Source: Coptis chinensis
Lineage: Eukaryota > Streptophyta > Magnoliopsida > Ranunculales > Ranunculaceae
Direction of reading: 5' to 3'
NCBI GenBank assembly: GCA_015680905.1
Contig: CM027381.1
Location: 16,221,501-16,285,500, forward strand
DNA: 64,000 bases
Shown here: in pieces, positions 1 through 11,511 of the stretch
Position numbering within the stretch: the stretch's first letter is position 1
Layout: the number at the start of each line of letters is the position of its first letter
Translations under genes and position numbers: made by a program
The notes under the pieces: generated by a model
What the model was told of the DNA's origin: nothing
The model's input: only the letters and a program-made list of their open reading frames with translations
The model's database searches: none

Positions 1-1660
1 TGAAAACCTTTTCCAGATTTGATAGACAGCTATGGAAAGAATCTCTATATATTGAGAAGTCGTCCATGAATATTTCTATAAAACGTTCAACCATATCATT
101 AAAAATGTGAAGCATGCAGCGTTGGAAAGTACCAGGTGCATTGCAAAGGCTGAAAGGCATTCGTTTATAAGCAAGTGTACCAAAAGGATAGGTGAATGTA
201 GTCTTTTCTTGATCAGCAGGATCTATGATTATCTAAAAATATCCTGAATAACCATCAAGAAAATAGTAATATGCATGACCGGCTAACCGTTCAAGCATCT
301 GATCGATGAAGGGCAGTGGAAAGTGATCCTTACGAGTGACTGCATTAAGTTTGCGATAGTCAATGCATATTCGCCATTTCACTGGAATACGAGCGGAGAT
401 GCATTCATCTTTATCATTACGTACAACTGTAATATCAGATTACTTTGGAACAACGTGTACTGGACTCACCCAAACACTATCGGAGATAGGATAAATAATA
501 CCCTCATCGAGTAATCTTAAAACTTCCTCCCGTACCACATCTTTCATGGTTGGGTTTAGATGACGATGTGGTTCACGCGACGTCGTAGCATTTTCTTCAA
601 GATGTATGCGATGGGTGCATACAATAGGCTCAATGCCCTTAATATCATCGAGGGACCATCCAATAGCAGAACGGTGTTGTTGAATGACATCTATTAAACG
701 GGACTCTTGATCGTCAGTCAATTGTGATGATATGATAATTGGATGACTACCATCTGGATGAAGATGTATGTATTTTAATTCCGAAGGAAGAGGCTTTAAG
801 TCAGAGGCGGGAGGAGTGGGTATTAAAGATTCTTGAGGACAGTCATCTTCCATGGAGTAAACAAATTGATGTTCATCCAAGTCACTAGACATCACGGTCG
901 TAGGGTCAAATAGTGGTATTGACTCTAATAACTCGTTTACTTTTTGTGTATAATCATCGTCCTCAAATTCAGAATCGTTAAAGGAAAGAAATTGGTATAC
1001 TTCATCTTCAGGAAAAGAGTTTGTTAAATACTCTTGCGCAATGCTGTCAACCCTGTTCATCTCACCATCAATGTCAGGCTCTGGAATTTGTTTCATCAAC
1101 TTTAACACATTCACCTCGACCGAAAGATTTCTGAAGGACATTGTCATGGAACCATCCCTACAGTTAATGAGAGCATTAGCAGTTGCTAGGAACGGACATC
1201 CTAAGATGATAGGAATGGAATCACATGCAACTTCTGTATCCAAAATAACAAATTCTACAGGATAGTAAAAGTCTTGGACTTTTACAAGGACGTTTTTCAC
1301 AATTCATTTTGGATACTTAATGGAATGATCAACTAACTGTAGAGTCATGGTGGTAGTTTTAAGCTCATGAAGACCTAGTTGTTTAAATAAGTAATATGGA
1401 AGTAAGTTCACACTAGCTCCTAGGTCTAGTAGCGTAGTAGCCGTATATTTGTCACCTAAAGTGCATGGAGCTGTTGGTCGACCAGGGTCCTTGTATTTGA
1501 CTATACCATTGTGTTCAGTGATGGATGAAACTGTTCGGTGAGGAATACTTGTTGAGGAATATTAGTTCTCCTTTTTGTGGTGCACATATCTTTCATAAAT
1601 TTTGCATGTTTGGGCAATAGCTTTAGGGCATCGAGAAAATGTAAGTTGATTGTCAAATTC
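1..1660 (-). pseudogene. pol: Athila-lineage pol fragment (protease + start of reverse transcriptase), element A0
   Basis: Read on the minus strand, this is the front of a Ty3/gypsy polymerase polyprotein. A retroviral-type aspartic protease core (D-L-G-A-S, about 1450-1470) is followed by the conserved block IPIILGCPFLATANALINC near 1155-1215, then an acidic linker, then the reverse transcriptase. The catalytic F-M-D-D-F box lies at about 57-74, and the window edge cuts the rest. In-frame stops at 1304-1306 (replacing the glycine codon present in element C) and at 440-442 (just before the T-V-V strand of the RT) show it is dead. It continues from the gag just upstream. The same block order in element C (54-59 kb) and the pattern S-R-F-I-K-D-F-S found there place both in the Athila lineage. 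Family assignment is firm; activity is excluded by the stops. Confidence 0.88.
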
Positions 1661-3359
1661 TAAAAAGTTTCATGAATTTCATCAAAATTCTCATTAGGTT
1701 TATTCTTTGCCAAGCGTGCAGGAAATGGTGCCTTAGACCGAAATTTGGCATAGGTGTCCGCTTGCTCGTTTCCTAATTTCTGAGATGTTGACTTTGTTGG
1801 ATTTGGTGAATCCCCCATAGGTTCATTATTGGAAATAGATTCATTGGAACCTTCGGATACCTTTGGTTGATCATCTGGCATACGTATTTGATTGTCTACA
1901 GTTTTGCCAGATCGAAGAGTAGTGATTGCGTGCACCTCACATTGGTTTGGAGTACTTATACCAGGTGCATTGGTGAGTTCAAAGGCAGTGTTTGTTAGCT
2001 TAGGGTTTGGAACTACTTGTCTAGGAAACACGCCTCTCTGACTCTTTTCTTGCGCCAATTGTTGAAGTGATTGTTGGATAGATGTTAAAATTTGAGATTG
2101 TTGGTTCATGTAAGCTAAGAACGTCTCGCTTGTCCTATCCGTAGCGAGTGGCGCAGGTTGTGCAACAGGTACTACTAGTTCACGGTTATTGTTGAGAAGT
2201 TGTTGATTATAGCTGAGATTTAGATTGGCTGGAACAAGGCTGCGGTTGGTTTGATAGTTAGTATTGGAATTATTTTGAAATTGATTTTGACTTTGTTGGT
2301 ATTGCTGATTATTTCCTTGGCTGAATGGAATAAAGTTGTTGGGTGGTCGAACAGGCGGATTAACGAAACCTGGAGGAGCCATCTGTGGTGGAGGTGGGCG
2401 CCAAGAGAAATTCGGATGTTGTCGCCAAGGTGCATTAGGAATGTTGAATGCACATGCCTCTTCTGATGGTTGAGAAGGGAGGCATATAACAAGGGACAAT
2501 AAGCATCAGGATGTTCAGGACTGAGACAAAGCACACATGGGGATGTGTTAATGTTCATGACCTGTTTTGGGAGTTGATCGTTTACTTGAACTGCAAGGGC
2601 ATCTACTTTTTAAGTGAGGGATTCTATCAATTTTTTTAATTCGGGATCGGGTTTTACCTAAAAAATAGACGTAGCTTTTGTAACAGTATCCTTTGATGAC
2701 CTAGAAGAATCAGTGTTACCCCAATGTGTACCTTTTTTCGCTTGTTTTTCTAGAAAAGTATATGTTTCAGTAGCTCCTTTGTCCATGAAGCAACCGCCGT
2801 TCATTATATCAAGAGTTTCTTTTTGATGATCAGAAAGTCCATTAAAGAATGAACGAATAAGGACAACTTTGTCTAGTTGGTGATGAGGACATTCTAAAAG
2901 AAGATCAGTAAAGCGACTCCATGCTTCCGTAAAGGATTCAAGAGGATTTTGATGAAAGAATTGAATTTTCTGAAGCATTTCAGTTTTTTTTTCTGATTAT
3001 AAAATTGAAGCATAAAAGCTTGAACAAGTTTATTCCATGTATCTATGGATTGTGGCTGTTGTCCTGCTAGCCAAATTGACGCTTTTTCTGCTAAAGTGAA
3101 TGGAAGCAGTCGCAACAAGAGTTGTTCCTTAGAGACAGCTGGATAGTGAAATGTTGTGGCCACTTGCTGAAGCCTACGAAGATGGTTGTACAGTTTTTCA
3201 TGATCCAAACCATGATACACAGGTAACAAACTAAAAATGTTTGGCGGAATTCGAAAATCACCGACAATGTCCTCTAGTTATGCAGGAAAAAGGTCCTTCC
3301 TGTAATGCTGTATAGAAGTCTGAAAGGGGCTTCTCAGCTGGTTGATTTTCGTCAGCCAT
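1660..3359 (-). pseudogene. gag: Athila-lineage gag, frameshifted, element A0
   Basis: Minus-strand capsid-type protein, starting most plausibly at the ATG at 3357-3359 (M-A-D-E-N-Q). The Retrotrans_gag-like core (W-L-A-G-Q-Q-P, then E-A-W-S-R-F and L-I-R-S-F-F-N-G-L) is spread over three reading frames, with frame changes near 3255, 2985 and 2600. A CCHC zinc knuckle CVLCLSPEHPDAYC (C-x2-C-x4-H-x4-C) lies near 2495-2540. It is followed by a Q/N/P-rich linker, usual for Athila Gag, ending at a stop at 1660. Gag would have packaged element RNA in cytoplasmic particles. The frameshifts make this copy non-functional; the pol remnant follows directly. Confidence 0.85.
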
Positions 3360-4504
3360 ATTGAATGATGGGAATGGTGATGAATCTTTTTGATTTGGAT
3401 TAATAGATGAAGAACTTTGTGGAGGTGAAAACTTACGCAAAATGTTTATTGTATTTTCTCCAACGATAAGTATGTTCAAATTGTTTAGTAGAACCAGACC
3501 TTAATCTCATGCAAGCATAAAATTAGATCTAATTAACAGAATGAACTTATTATTTCTTGAATTTTATGATTATCTTCAAGCATTAGAGTTGAACAACGTA
3601 GGCCTAAGCTGCTGCTAACTTAGCAGGGAAGCTAGGAATACGTGTGCATAAACCAACAGCCAAGTCACAAGAGAGATATGAGGGAGGCTTTCCATGCAAG
3701 CACGGTTCTAATTAAGTTACCTCAATCTTTCAAGTTTCCTAGACACTGTTGGAATATGATTAAGATTTATGGAATTAAAATTTATGCAAGGTCCTAATTT
3801 TATTTTTTTTTATTTTTTTTTTATTTTTTTTTTAAATTTTTTTTAAAGGATTTATGCAAGGGAGAAAGTAGAAACATGCAAATACGACCTACTCATACAA
3901 TACTAGATGCATTAGCATGTGAAGATACTCTACTTATACGTATAGCAATACGAATAGGCAAGGTTGTATCATCAATAAATACTTCGATACGTACAAGCAA
4001 ATACACATCAGTAATACGTACATGTAGGCAAATAGGTAGATATATATTTCATATACGTATATCTACATTAACAGGAAAATTGTAATCACTCATATGTATC
4101 TAGATACATTAGCATGCGAAGATACTATACGGACGTGAATAAATACGACAATACAAAAACATAAGCTAAACATGCAACGTATTATACCTAAACTAAAATA
4201 TGACTCTTGTATTGCATAATAATTCGATTTCGTCAATACTCATTGAGATTGCGAGTGTCATATAGAGAGCAGCTTCACCCCATAGGGTTTAGAAACAACT
4301 TACCCAACTCAAATTTTAACCCTCGTTGGAATGTTCTCATCTTTTTTGACAAAATCGACTTATTAAACAAGACTGTGTACTTATACGTAGAGAAATACTA
4401 AACATGCAACAATAGACACTTATATGTATAGATAGAGATAACCATGCAAAACAGTACCATTTGTATGTATATATACATTAATATACAATTCATACCCACT
4501 TAAT

Positions 4505-4567
<63 letters not shown>

Positions 4568-5293
4568 TATACTGAATTCATGCATATTTCTAGCCTAATA
4601 CGTAAATAATAATCCATAAACTAGTACATAATAACTACATACATGGTATTCATGCCAAAACAGTATAAAATTTGGAACATGTAGCACCCCGCAAGTCCGC
4701 CAAAGAAATGAAACAGACGTTTCAACCCGTCGACGTCCTTAATCCCGAAGATATTTGAAGTATTTGTTCTGAGTCCGAGAGTTAGGCCCGGTAATGGAAC
4801 AAGATTTCCAAAGTGGATCTTTGGAGATGAAATAGGATTACCAACATAGAGTAAACACCCGACACGCCGAAAGTTCAACCAGATGGCGTGTCGATCTCAA
4901 AGACGCGCGATAGTAAGTCTTCCCGCGATCGACCCAAATTTTCACAACAATCTTATATTAGTGTATAGATTATGTTCCAGGTCCTAACTTTTTGTTCCTG
5001 TAAGTGCAACCAAAAATTCAAACTCGGATCAGTAGCGAAACGCGGGAAATTTTTTTTAAAAAAAAAAAAAAAAAACGATGAAAACGAAAAGAAACCATGG
5101 ATAGGAATGAGAGTGGGGGTTTCCCCTTGGAGCAGTTCCAGCTTGTAATGGAATGTCTTTTGGTCCTTAGGATGGCAGCTATTTTGATGTTTGGCTTTTT
5201 GCGTATGTTAGAGATTTGTTTCTCTAATTTGACCAAATGTGAATACAAAGATTTTTCCTTACTCACGATATTCGTGTGTATAACTTTGAGTAG
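3360..5293 (-). other. 5' leader of Athila element A0 (non-coding)
   Basis: Region between the A0 gag start and its 5' LTR. I see no coding sequence: it is AT-rich, with a poly-T tract (about 3800-3845), a TA microsatellite (4508-4565), a T/A run near 5050-5075 and short chance reading frames. A primer-binding site of the TGGCGCC type is not recognisable at the LTR edge, so the exact boundary is uncertain. Confidence 0.45.
4508..4565. repeat. (TA)n microsatellite
   Basis: An uninterrupted AT dinucleotide run of about 58 bases inside the leader of element A0. A second, longer run occurs in element B at 51765-51832. Confidence 0.95.
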
Positions 5294-6774
5294 TGATTTC
5301 TAACCATCCTAAGTCTAAGACAACTTACAATTTGTTTTTGCTCTTTTAGGAAACTAGTGAGTAAGTTTTAAGCTATGGTTTAATTGATACTAACTACTTG
5401 GTTTCTTTTAATGCAAAAACTAAAAACTTTAAGTTACATAAACATGCAACTAAACAAAAATAAAAATTGACTTCTAGATAGGTGTGGAGAGTTAGTTCTC
5501 ATCATGTGAAGATAACCTCTATTGTATGATTTTAGGTTCTTGCATCTTAACCTTCCTAGAACTCATAGACAAGTCCTAAATAAGATTAACTTGATCCCTA
5601 ACACTATGACTCATCTCTAAGATCATATTGCTTGCATGTAGAACCAAAGCAATGACTTATCTCTAAGATCATCACCTTGATTCCTAACTAGACTCTACGA
5701 CCAACTACCATTTTAGAATAGGATGTAGGTCTAGTTGTTCTTCCTAAACAACTAACTAAAATCACATCACAAAGGTTATCCCTCACATGAGCATCATTAA
5801 ACCCCCACAAAGGGAAGGTTTTAGCTCATGATCCTAGGGATATAAATGAAAGAAGCAAATAGATATGTAAAATGAGAAAGAAGAAGAAGAATAATAAAGT
5901 AACTCACTTACATTAAGAAGTTTAGATTTTTATTTAGAACAAGAGCACAAAAAGTTCTACCATTAACACTATTACAAGCTTTTTCATAAAAACTCCAAAA
6001 CTAAACTAAACTAAGAAGTTCTACCCCTCCTACTCTTACTAAGGAACTAAAACAAATAATGCATGATAAAGGAAAAGAAGTCAAGGGAGTAAATGGAGTG
6101 CATCCCCCCTTGTTTTGTTTTTTTCCTTCCTTTTAGAATTCTCCCCCTCATCCCACGTGAAAACACACACACACATTTAATTCACTTTTATCCACCACAT
6201 TAAAACAAAGTAACAACTTGTTTTTTTTTTACTATTAACACCTAATATCATTAATTGCATGCAAGGTGTTAACTTTGCACCAATAATTTGGTACTTTTAT
6301 CTTGACATGCTCCATGATTGATGACTCATATCTTCTTGTGGGCTCGAAAGGTGGGTCCATGTGCTATGTCTATTGGTGGGTCCAGACGTCGATTTTTGCA
6401 ATTTTTGGCCTAAGGTAGAGCTAGTCGTGCTGATCATCTGGGCAACTTACTTGTCGAAATCGGAGTCTAAGTTAACGAGATATGAGCTTCGAAAGTTTAC
6501 ACTTTTCTTTATATAGTCCCGTTCTAACTCGATTCTGTCATGTTTGAGTCCCCGACTTTGATCCGTCTTTGTTTAGGTTCACATGGCCGATTTGGAAGAA
6601 TTTATATATACATCGTTCCCCGTGCTTTAACGCAGGTTTAACCAATATTTTCATGTTTACTGTGAAGACCTGCAAAAGTACGAAAATATACTTATTTCAT
6701 GATTATTAAATACATAATTAACCAAATTTATATGTCTTAATGGGGTTTAATATTATAATTTTGGGTGCTTATCA
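5294..6774 (-). repeat. 5' LTR of Athila element A0 (left edge approximate)
   Basis: Read on the minus strand the LTR starts at 6774 with TGATAAGCACCC. This is the same TGATAAG start, early AT-rich block and TTGTGGGGGTTTAATGATG-type middle block seen in the LTRs of elements A, B and C. The right edge abuts the RNF14-like fragment in mid-exon, so it is a true insertion boundary. GTGAT at 6775-6779 would be one copy of the target duplication; its partner lies outside the window. The left edge at about 5294 is inferred from the roughly 1.5-kb LTR length of relatives and from a TGATTTC, not from a seen partner LTR. Confidence 0.55.
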
Positions 6775-7100
6775 GTGATCATCACTAATGGCCTTATTAC
6801 ATTGCCAGCAAAAGCATTGTGTGCAGTTTCCGCATACCATCTTGTTGCAACTCGCAGTTCGAGAGATTGCCATATTGTAAGATGAGCATTGCTTAGTATC
6901 ACGAAGTATTATCTGGAGTCTAAAAATCTTGTTCTGGAGTTCTTGCCTTTTACGTCTTTGTTATTCCTCGAATTGCGATGAACCCTGTTGTTCCTCATCT
7001 TCTTGCAACTGGTTGTTATTTGTTAGCTGCTTCTCCGACTGCTCAGGTTCTTCATTAAGAAAACTTGCAACATAGCTATCTTCGATGTTAATGTTAACAC
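6775..7100 (-). pseudogene. RNF14-like RBR E3 ubiquitin ligase fragment (IBR zinc-finger region)
   Basis: On the minus strand, codons from about 6960 down to 6776 read as a cysteine-rich module with SRTASCNKMVCGNC followed by C-F-C-W-Q-C-N-K-A-I. This is the spacing and wording of the second half of the RING-IBR-RING domain of plant RNF14/ARI-type E3 ligases (I-L-R-D-x-K-Q-C, then M-A-I-S-R-T, then C-N-K-M-V-C). Upstream come a basic stretch (Q-R-R-K-R-Q-E-L) and an acidic Q/E-rich stretch. A stop at 6961-6963 splits them, one expected zinc ligand is changed (S-S-Y instead of C-x-x-C), and the 3' side is cut by the A0 LTR. I infer a captured, decayed gene fragment inside a CACTA transposon. 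Recognition is by motif memory, not by a search. Confidence 0.6.
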
Positions 7101-7728
7101 CCTTTTTCTTCAACTAGATCTTCTTCAATACTAGTACAAACCTTTCTTCTGCCTCCTATTTTTTTTTTTTTTTTTTTTTTTTAATTTTGAGGCAACTTCT
7201 TCTTCTCCTCCCCCCAATCTACAAGGAAAAAGATTCGGTGGTTATAACCCCCTATCCCTATCTCTACCCACGTTTTTCTCTTTTACTATTTATCCCCCTT
7301 ATTTTATTTATTTATTTATTATTTTTTTTCTAACTAAAGCCCACTTAAGCCCATGTCCAAATAATACTAATATATAAAACAAAATAAATTACATGCTATA
7401 AATATTTATTTATTTAATTAAAAAAATAGGGTTCTTATACACACCCCAAGAAAAACAAAAATAAAGCACCAGACAGAGATATGCCCATCCAAAGCAACTC
7501 TTTGCATCTTGAAAATTGAAACACAATATGATGTAAAATTATTTTTATAATACCAAGTTTTGGAAAAAGAAATATACTAGGGGAAAGTTGTATCATGTAT
7601 TTTGGGCGCACCCTTAAACAGTTTAGAAAGTGAATTTCCTTATATAAGGGGCATAACATGTGAAAAGCAATTAGTGAAGGACAAAGCAAAAAAAGAAGCT
7701 AAAAACAAAACAAACGTGTTGCAGATAG
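7101..7728. other. Captured non-coding DNA (likely intron or flank of the RNF14-like fragment)
   Basis: AT-rich DNA with a poly-T run near 7165-7185, between the ubiquitin-ligase exon fragment and element A. It is contiguous with 14436 onward once element A is removed. I see no convincing exon in it. Confidence 0.35.
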
Positions 7729-7733
7729 AAATA

Positions 7734-9199
7734 TGATAAGAGTCCAAAACTATAGTTTTAACCCCCTTTAACAATATCGCTTTTGACCAATTATGTGATT
7801 AATAAGTAAGAGTTAGTACTGTTATCGTGTTCTTGTGTATTTCAGGCATTAGAGTCGAATATGTACAAAAATGCGTCCCTTTTGCGAGATAAAGAAGCAA
7901 AGGTTGGTTGTTAAGAAGTTCTATGAATAAAGGTCAAGATTCAAGGAGAAAAAACCTTTTTAAATCCCGGTCAAAGCTGAAAAGTGAAAGTCAACGCGGG
8001 CAGAAATAGCACATAAAAGTCAGCAGAACTTTCGAAAGCCGTATCTTTGGACTCAGACATCGGAATTGGGCCTACCTTATGTCAAAACGACCGGCTCAGA
8101 ACGAGCTTTCAAATTTTTCAAGCTTTAACCTAATCAGAGGAGTAGAAGTGGACAAAAAGGTTGTTGAAGTTATTTTCAGCTGAAATCCCCTTTGTGGACT
8201 GAAGTAATAAGGTTTTGGGCTCGATTTTTCGGCCCAAAACATGGCTCCTCAACCCATGCACGAATTTGTGGATCTGGTCTCCTCCATATGAGAGACAAAG
8301 ACTTAGATCTTAAGCATATAGTTTTTTACTTAGCAATTATCCAAGAACTTAGTTTAGAGCTAGTTATTTTTTGATAGAATTAGTTTTCATTCCAATAGAT
8401 TAGTTTTAGAACAAAGAATGAGTATTATTTAGAATCAGATTTAGTTTTATAATAAAGAATTAGTTTTTCATTTCAATTTAGTTTATGATTCAATTCTTAT
8501 TTAGTTTTAGTTGTCTTAAATTCATAATTAGTTTGTCTTAATTTGATAATTAGTTAATCATAATCGTAGTTCTAAATTAGTTTTAAATCCAGTTTTAATT
8601 CATTTTGAATCTTAGATTATTGTTCAATTAGATTTATAAGTTTAATCATTTATTCAATAATGAGTTTTTCTATTTGTTCTTCTTTTAGAAATGATAGTAT
8701 AATGATTCAAGGCTAAAACCTCCATTAGAGGGGTTTGAAGAAGCCTTGATGAAACTTGATTGTTGTTAGCGTAGAATAGTCGTAATATTCTATTCCATTC
8801 TAGAAAGTAATTACTTCACCATGAGAATGGGTTTGATTGCTTCACATGCTAGTTGTTAGTTGGTAGAGATTACCATGAACAATTAGAGATTAGAAACACC
8901 CAATTACTATGCGAAAGCACTGCGATTCGGATTACAATATTTCTTCGTTAGTTTATTGAGTCGAATCAAGGTGGAATCAAATTCCCCTAATTCATTATCA
9001 TATTGTCAATTTAGTATTTCCGTAGTTGAATTATCGTATCTTGATTAGTTGAATTACCATCGTAGTATAATTTCCATCGTTACTCTCATTGACTTTGATA
9101 GACTGATTATCGTAGTTAACATTGAATTCTAAAGAGCTAGGAGTGGAACGAATTCTCTACTTCACTTATTGCAATAACATCGAGAGTGTAGAAAACTTA
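7734..9199 (+). repeat. 5' LTR of element A, 3'-truncated
   Basis: Aligns with the 3' LTR (12875-14430) from its first base through GAGTGTA-x-AAAACTT, then stops. The final ~90 bp, including the CA end, are missing and GC-rich internal sequence follows. The first ~440 bp differ much more from the 3' LTR than the rest does. Confidence 0.85.
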
Positions 9200-9335
9200 T
9201 ACACGGAGAGCGCCCTGCGCCCTATATATACTTCTGAACGCGCCTAGTGCTGAAACGCTTGAAACTCGAGTTACACAAGGAGCACGATCTGCACCCTTCA
9301 AAGGCCATTTCTGAGCGCACCCCGCGCCCTGCCCT
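9200..9335 (+). repeat. GC-rich degenerate repeat (GAGCGC-xCC-TGCGCCC type)
   Basis: Short GC-rich stretch with at least two copies of a motif like GAGCGCxCCCTGCGCCC, in an AT-rich background. Similar motifs precede both reading frames of element B (46572-46770 and 49470-49735), so this is a family feature, not chance. Confidence 0.6.
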
Positions 9336-9412
9336 TGTAGCCACTGAAATTTTGATTTTTTTCTTAGTTGTTCCAGGGGTGTTTGCAACACTTCTAGATA
9401 GTAGTTATTGTG

Positions 9413-10312
9413 ATGACATCTCCTACAATAATCATAAAGGAGCAGTCTTTTGAAGATTTGTTCCAAAGCGACACCTATGGTGCTTGGTTTCGCGAGGTGA
9501 TCATACACGTAGGTTGGGAACCGCTAATGGTAAGACCTGATGAACATTATTCTTCGGCACTTGCATCTTATTTTTATGATAATTGTAAGTTTTTTGATAG
9601 ACCGGATGGAGGATGAACCAATGGAAATTACTAGGTTTTTGCTAGCCTTTGTTCTTGGATTTGCTATGCCTGCTGAAATACATGACCCATTGGCCTATTG
9701 GGTAGATAATATGTATATCTATACCTATAAGTTTTTGCATGAGGCTTATGGGGCAGGAATTTTCCATATCGAGGACCAAGGGGAATACAACATTGCCCTT
9801 GGTAGCCTGTCCATGAACGTGGGCACTGTTATGTTTTCGATAATGCTAAACATATTAGGGGAATGACGTTTTTCTTCTGTGAATGACGCCACTTGCAGCA
9901 TCTTCCTTGCTTTAGCCACGGGACGTATGCTCTATGAACTTCCCTGAACCTTAGTTTCTATTTTAGCGCGAGCCCATAGCATGAGGCATAAGTACCTTCT
10001 TATGCCTGTTTTAGTTTGCCGTATTATGTTGTGTTTCTTCCCTATTTTTTGTACCCGTTTCACGAATTGGGTATTGGGGTAGACATTATGAGACCCACCA
10101 ATTGAATTATTCGATCTTTCCGTGCAATGACTTGGCAAGGGTGGAGGATACAACCTCATCAGGTTGCACCTTACACCCCATCCGACCAAGTGGCGCTTAA
10201 CAGGTTAGCAATCGTAGATGATAAATGGCGTGAAGCCTCGCAAATCATCATGGCGTGGCAGGATGCAAAGGAACCTCATTTCTTTATAGAAGAGGAGGAG
10301 GATGACGCTTAA
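9413..10312 (+). pseudogene. Putative plant transposon protein (element A ORF2), frameshifted
   Basis: Starts at the ATG at 9413 (M-T-S-P-T-I-I). It reads Q-S-F-E-D-L-F, then Y-G-A-W-F-R-E, then a Y-D-N-C-K-F-F segment. It then changes frame near 9600 and again near 9870, and resumes as W-Q-G-W-R-I-Q-P-H-Q-V-A-P-Y-T-P-S-D and an acidic tail E-E-E-E-D-D. The intact order is clearer in element B (49819-50736), which has the same N-terminus, the same A-L-G-S-L-S-x-N-V-G-T core and the same W-Q-D-A-K-E-P-H tail. The layout (F-Y-x-N strand, short hydrophobic core, A-x-x-L-L-like helix) resembles the family called putative plant transposon protein found in Athila-type elements. Its biochemical role is unknown. 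Confidence 0.6.
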
Positions 10313-10517
10313 ACGCTGGAGTGGAGGTAAGTTTTTTTTTTGTTCGTGTCTGCTTATGTCTCAAGCAATTTACTTCTTGTAACCCCATAATGGGTGGAAC
10401 TCATATAGAGTGCATCTGTTTTTATTTTTCTATATTAGTATATTTTAACCTGTTTTGCAGATGTTCCAAAATTTCACGCGTTTCCATGGTATTTTTCTAC
10501 CCTTTTTATTTCAATAC

Positions 10518-10556
10518 TTTGAGGACAAAACATGCTTCTTGTTTGGGGGTGGCATA
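10518..10556 (+). promoter_or_regulatory. Internal polypurine-tract-like module in element A
   Basis: TTTGAGGACAAAAC followed by GTTTGGGGGTGGC, about 2.3 kb upstream of the 3' LTR. The same pairing (gaggacaag, then GTTTGGGGGTGG) occurs directly at the 3' LTR. The same module lies in element B at 50941-50990. Confidence 0.5.
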
Positions 10557-10730
10557 GAAACACGCGTAAATTAAGGCACCTGTTAGGATATAAATATGTA
10601 AAATATGCACTTGTTTTAAAGTAAATTAAGGCACCTGTTAGGATATTAGTATTGTTTTCTTTCTCTATGCTTTTAATAATCTAGAAGTCTCACGTTAGCT
10701 TTTGTATTAGAATAGTTTTTAGAAACTTAG

Positions 10731-11508
10731 CACTACACCATAACAGCCTATTTGTAACGGATATACATCCGTTACAAAAAATATTAGTAACGGTTATCTT
10801 GCATTGACACAAAAGCGTGACAAATATTAGCAACAGATATATGTAACGCTTATTATCCGTTACAAATTTTACTAACACTTATAAAGTGTCACTAAAATTA
10901 ATTTCAGTAACGGATACATAACCATTAGAAACTATTAGTAACGGTTATCAAATTTGTTTATTCTACTTTGATTTTTTGTTGCTAACGGTTCCGTATCCGT
11001 TACTAACGAATTTTCTTTGTATAAATTTTTTTTATTGGTAACGGTTCTGTATCCGTTATTAACTAATTTTCTTTGTATAATTTTTTTTATTGCTAACGGT
11101 TTTATATCCGTTACTAATGAATTTTCACTGTTTAAAAAAAAAATTGGTTTCTCTAGCCCTTTTATATGTGGGCCACCTGTACAAAAGAGTTTTTTCACCG
11201 CGTCCAAACATATACAGAAGTAAGAACACCAAACTCCATCATTTCACACAACATAACACTAAGCTCCTTCACACAGCATAACACCTAGCTCCATCACACA
11301 ACATCACAGTTTGCAACACCAAGTCTCGAAGTCTAAATCCAAGTCCTTGGGAATTGGCACGCTGCATGGGTTCAATGAGTTCATGGCTTTTGTCAAAACT
11401 TTCATTAAGTGATGACAGCGTAGTATATGAAATGAAACTCCAATATGGTATCCAATGAAAAGAGCACGCCTTGCTGGTATACGGGCTAAAATAGGGAAGG
11501 CTGCAATA
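10731..11508 (+). mobile_element. CACTA-family terminal fragment inserted in element A
   Basis: Begins CACTACACCATAAC and carries subterminal repeats of the GTAACGGATA/TAACGGTT type, including about three ~58-bp units between 10980 and 11120 and short CACACAACATAACAC-like units near 11230-11310. Comparison with element B at 51190 shows this block is inserted in element A, flanked by TAG (10728-10730 and 11509-11511), the 3-bp duplication length of CACTA elements. The right end lacks the expected GGTGTAGTG, so it is truncated or internally deleted. No transposase is visible. Confidence 0.6.
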
Positions 11509-11511
11509 TAG

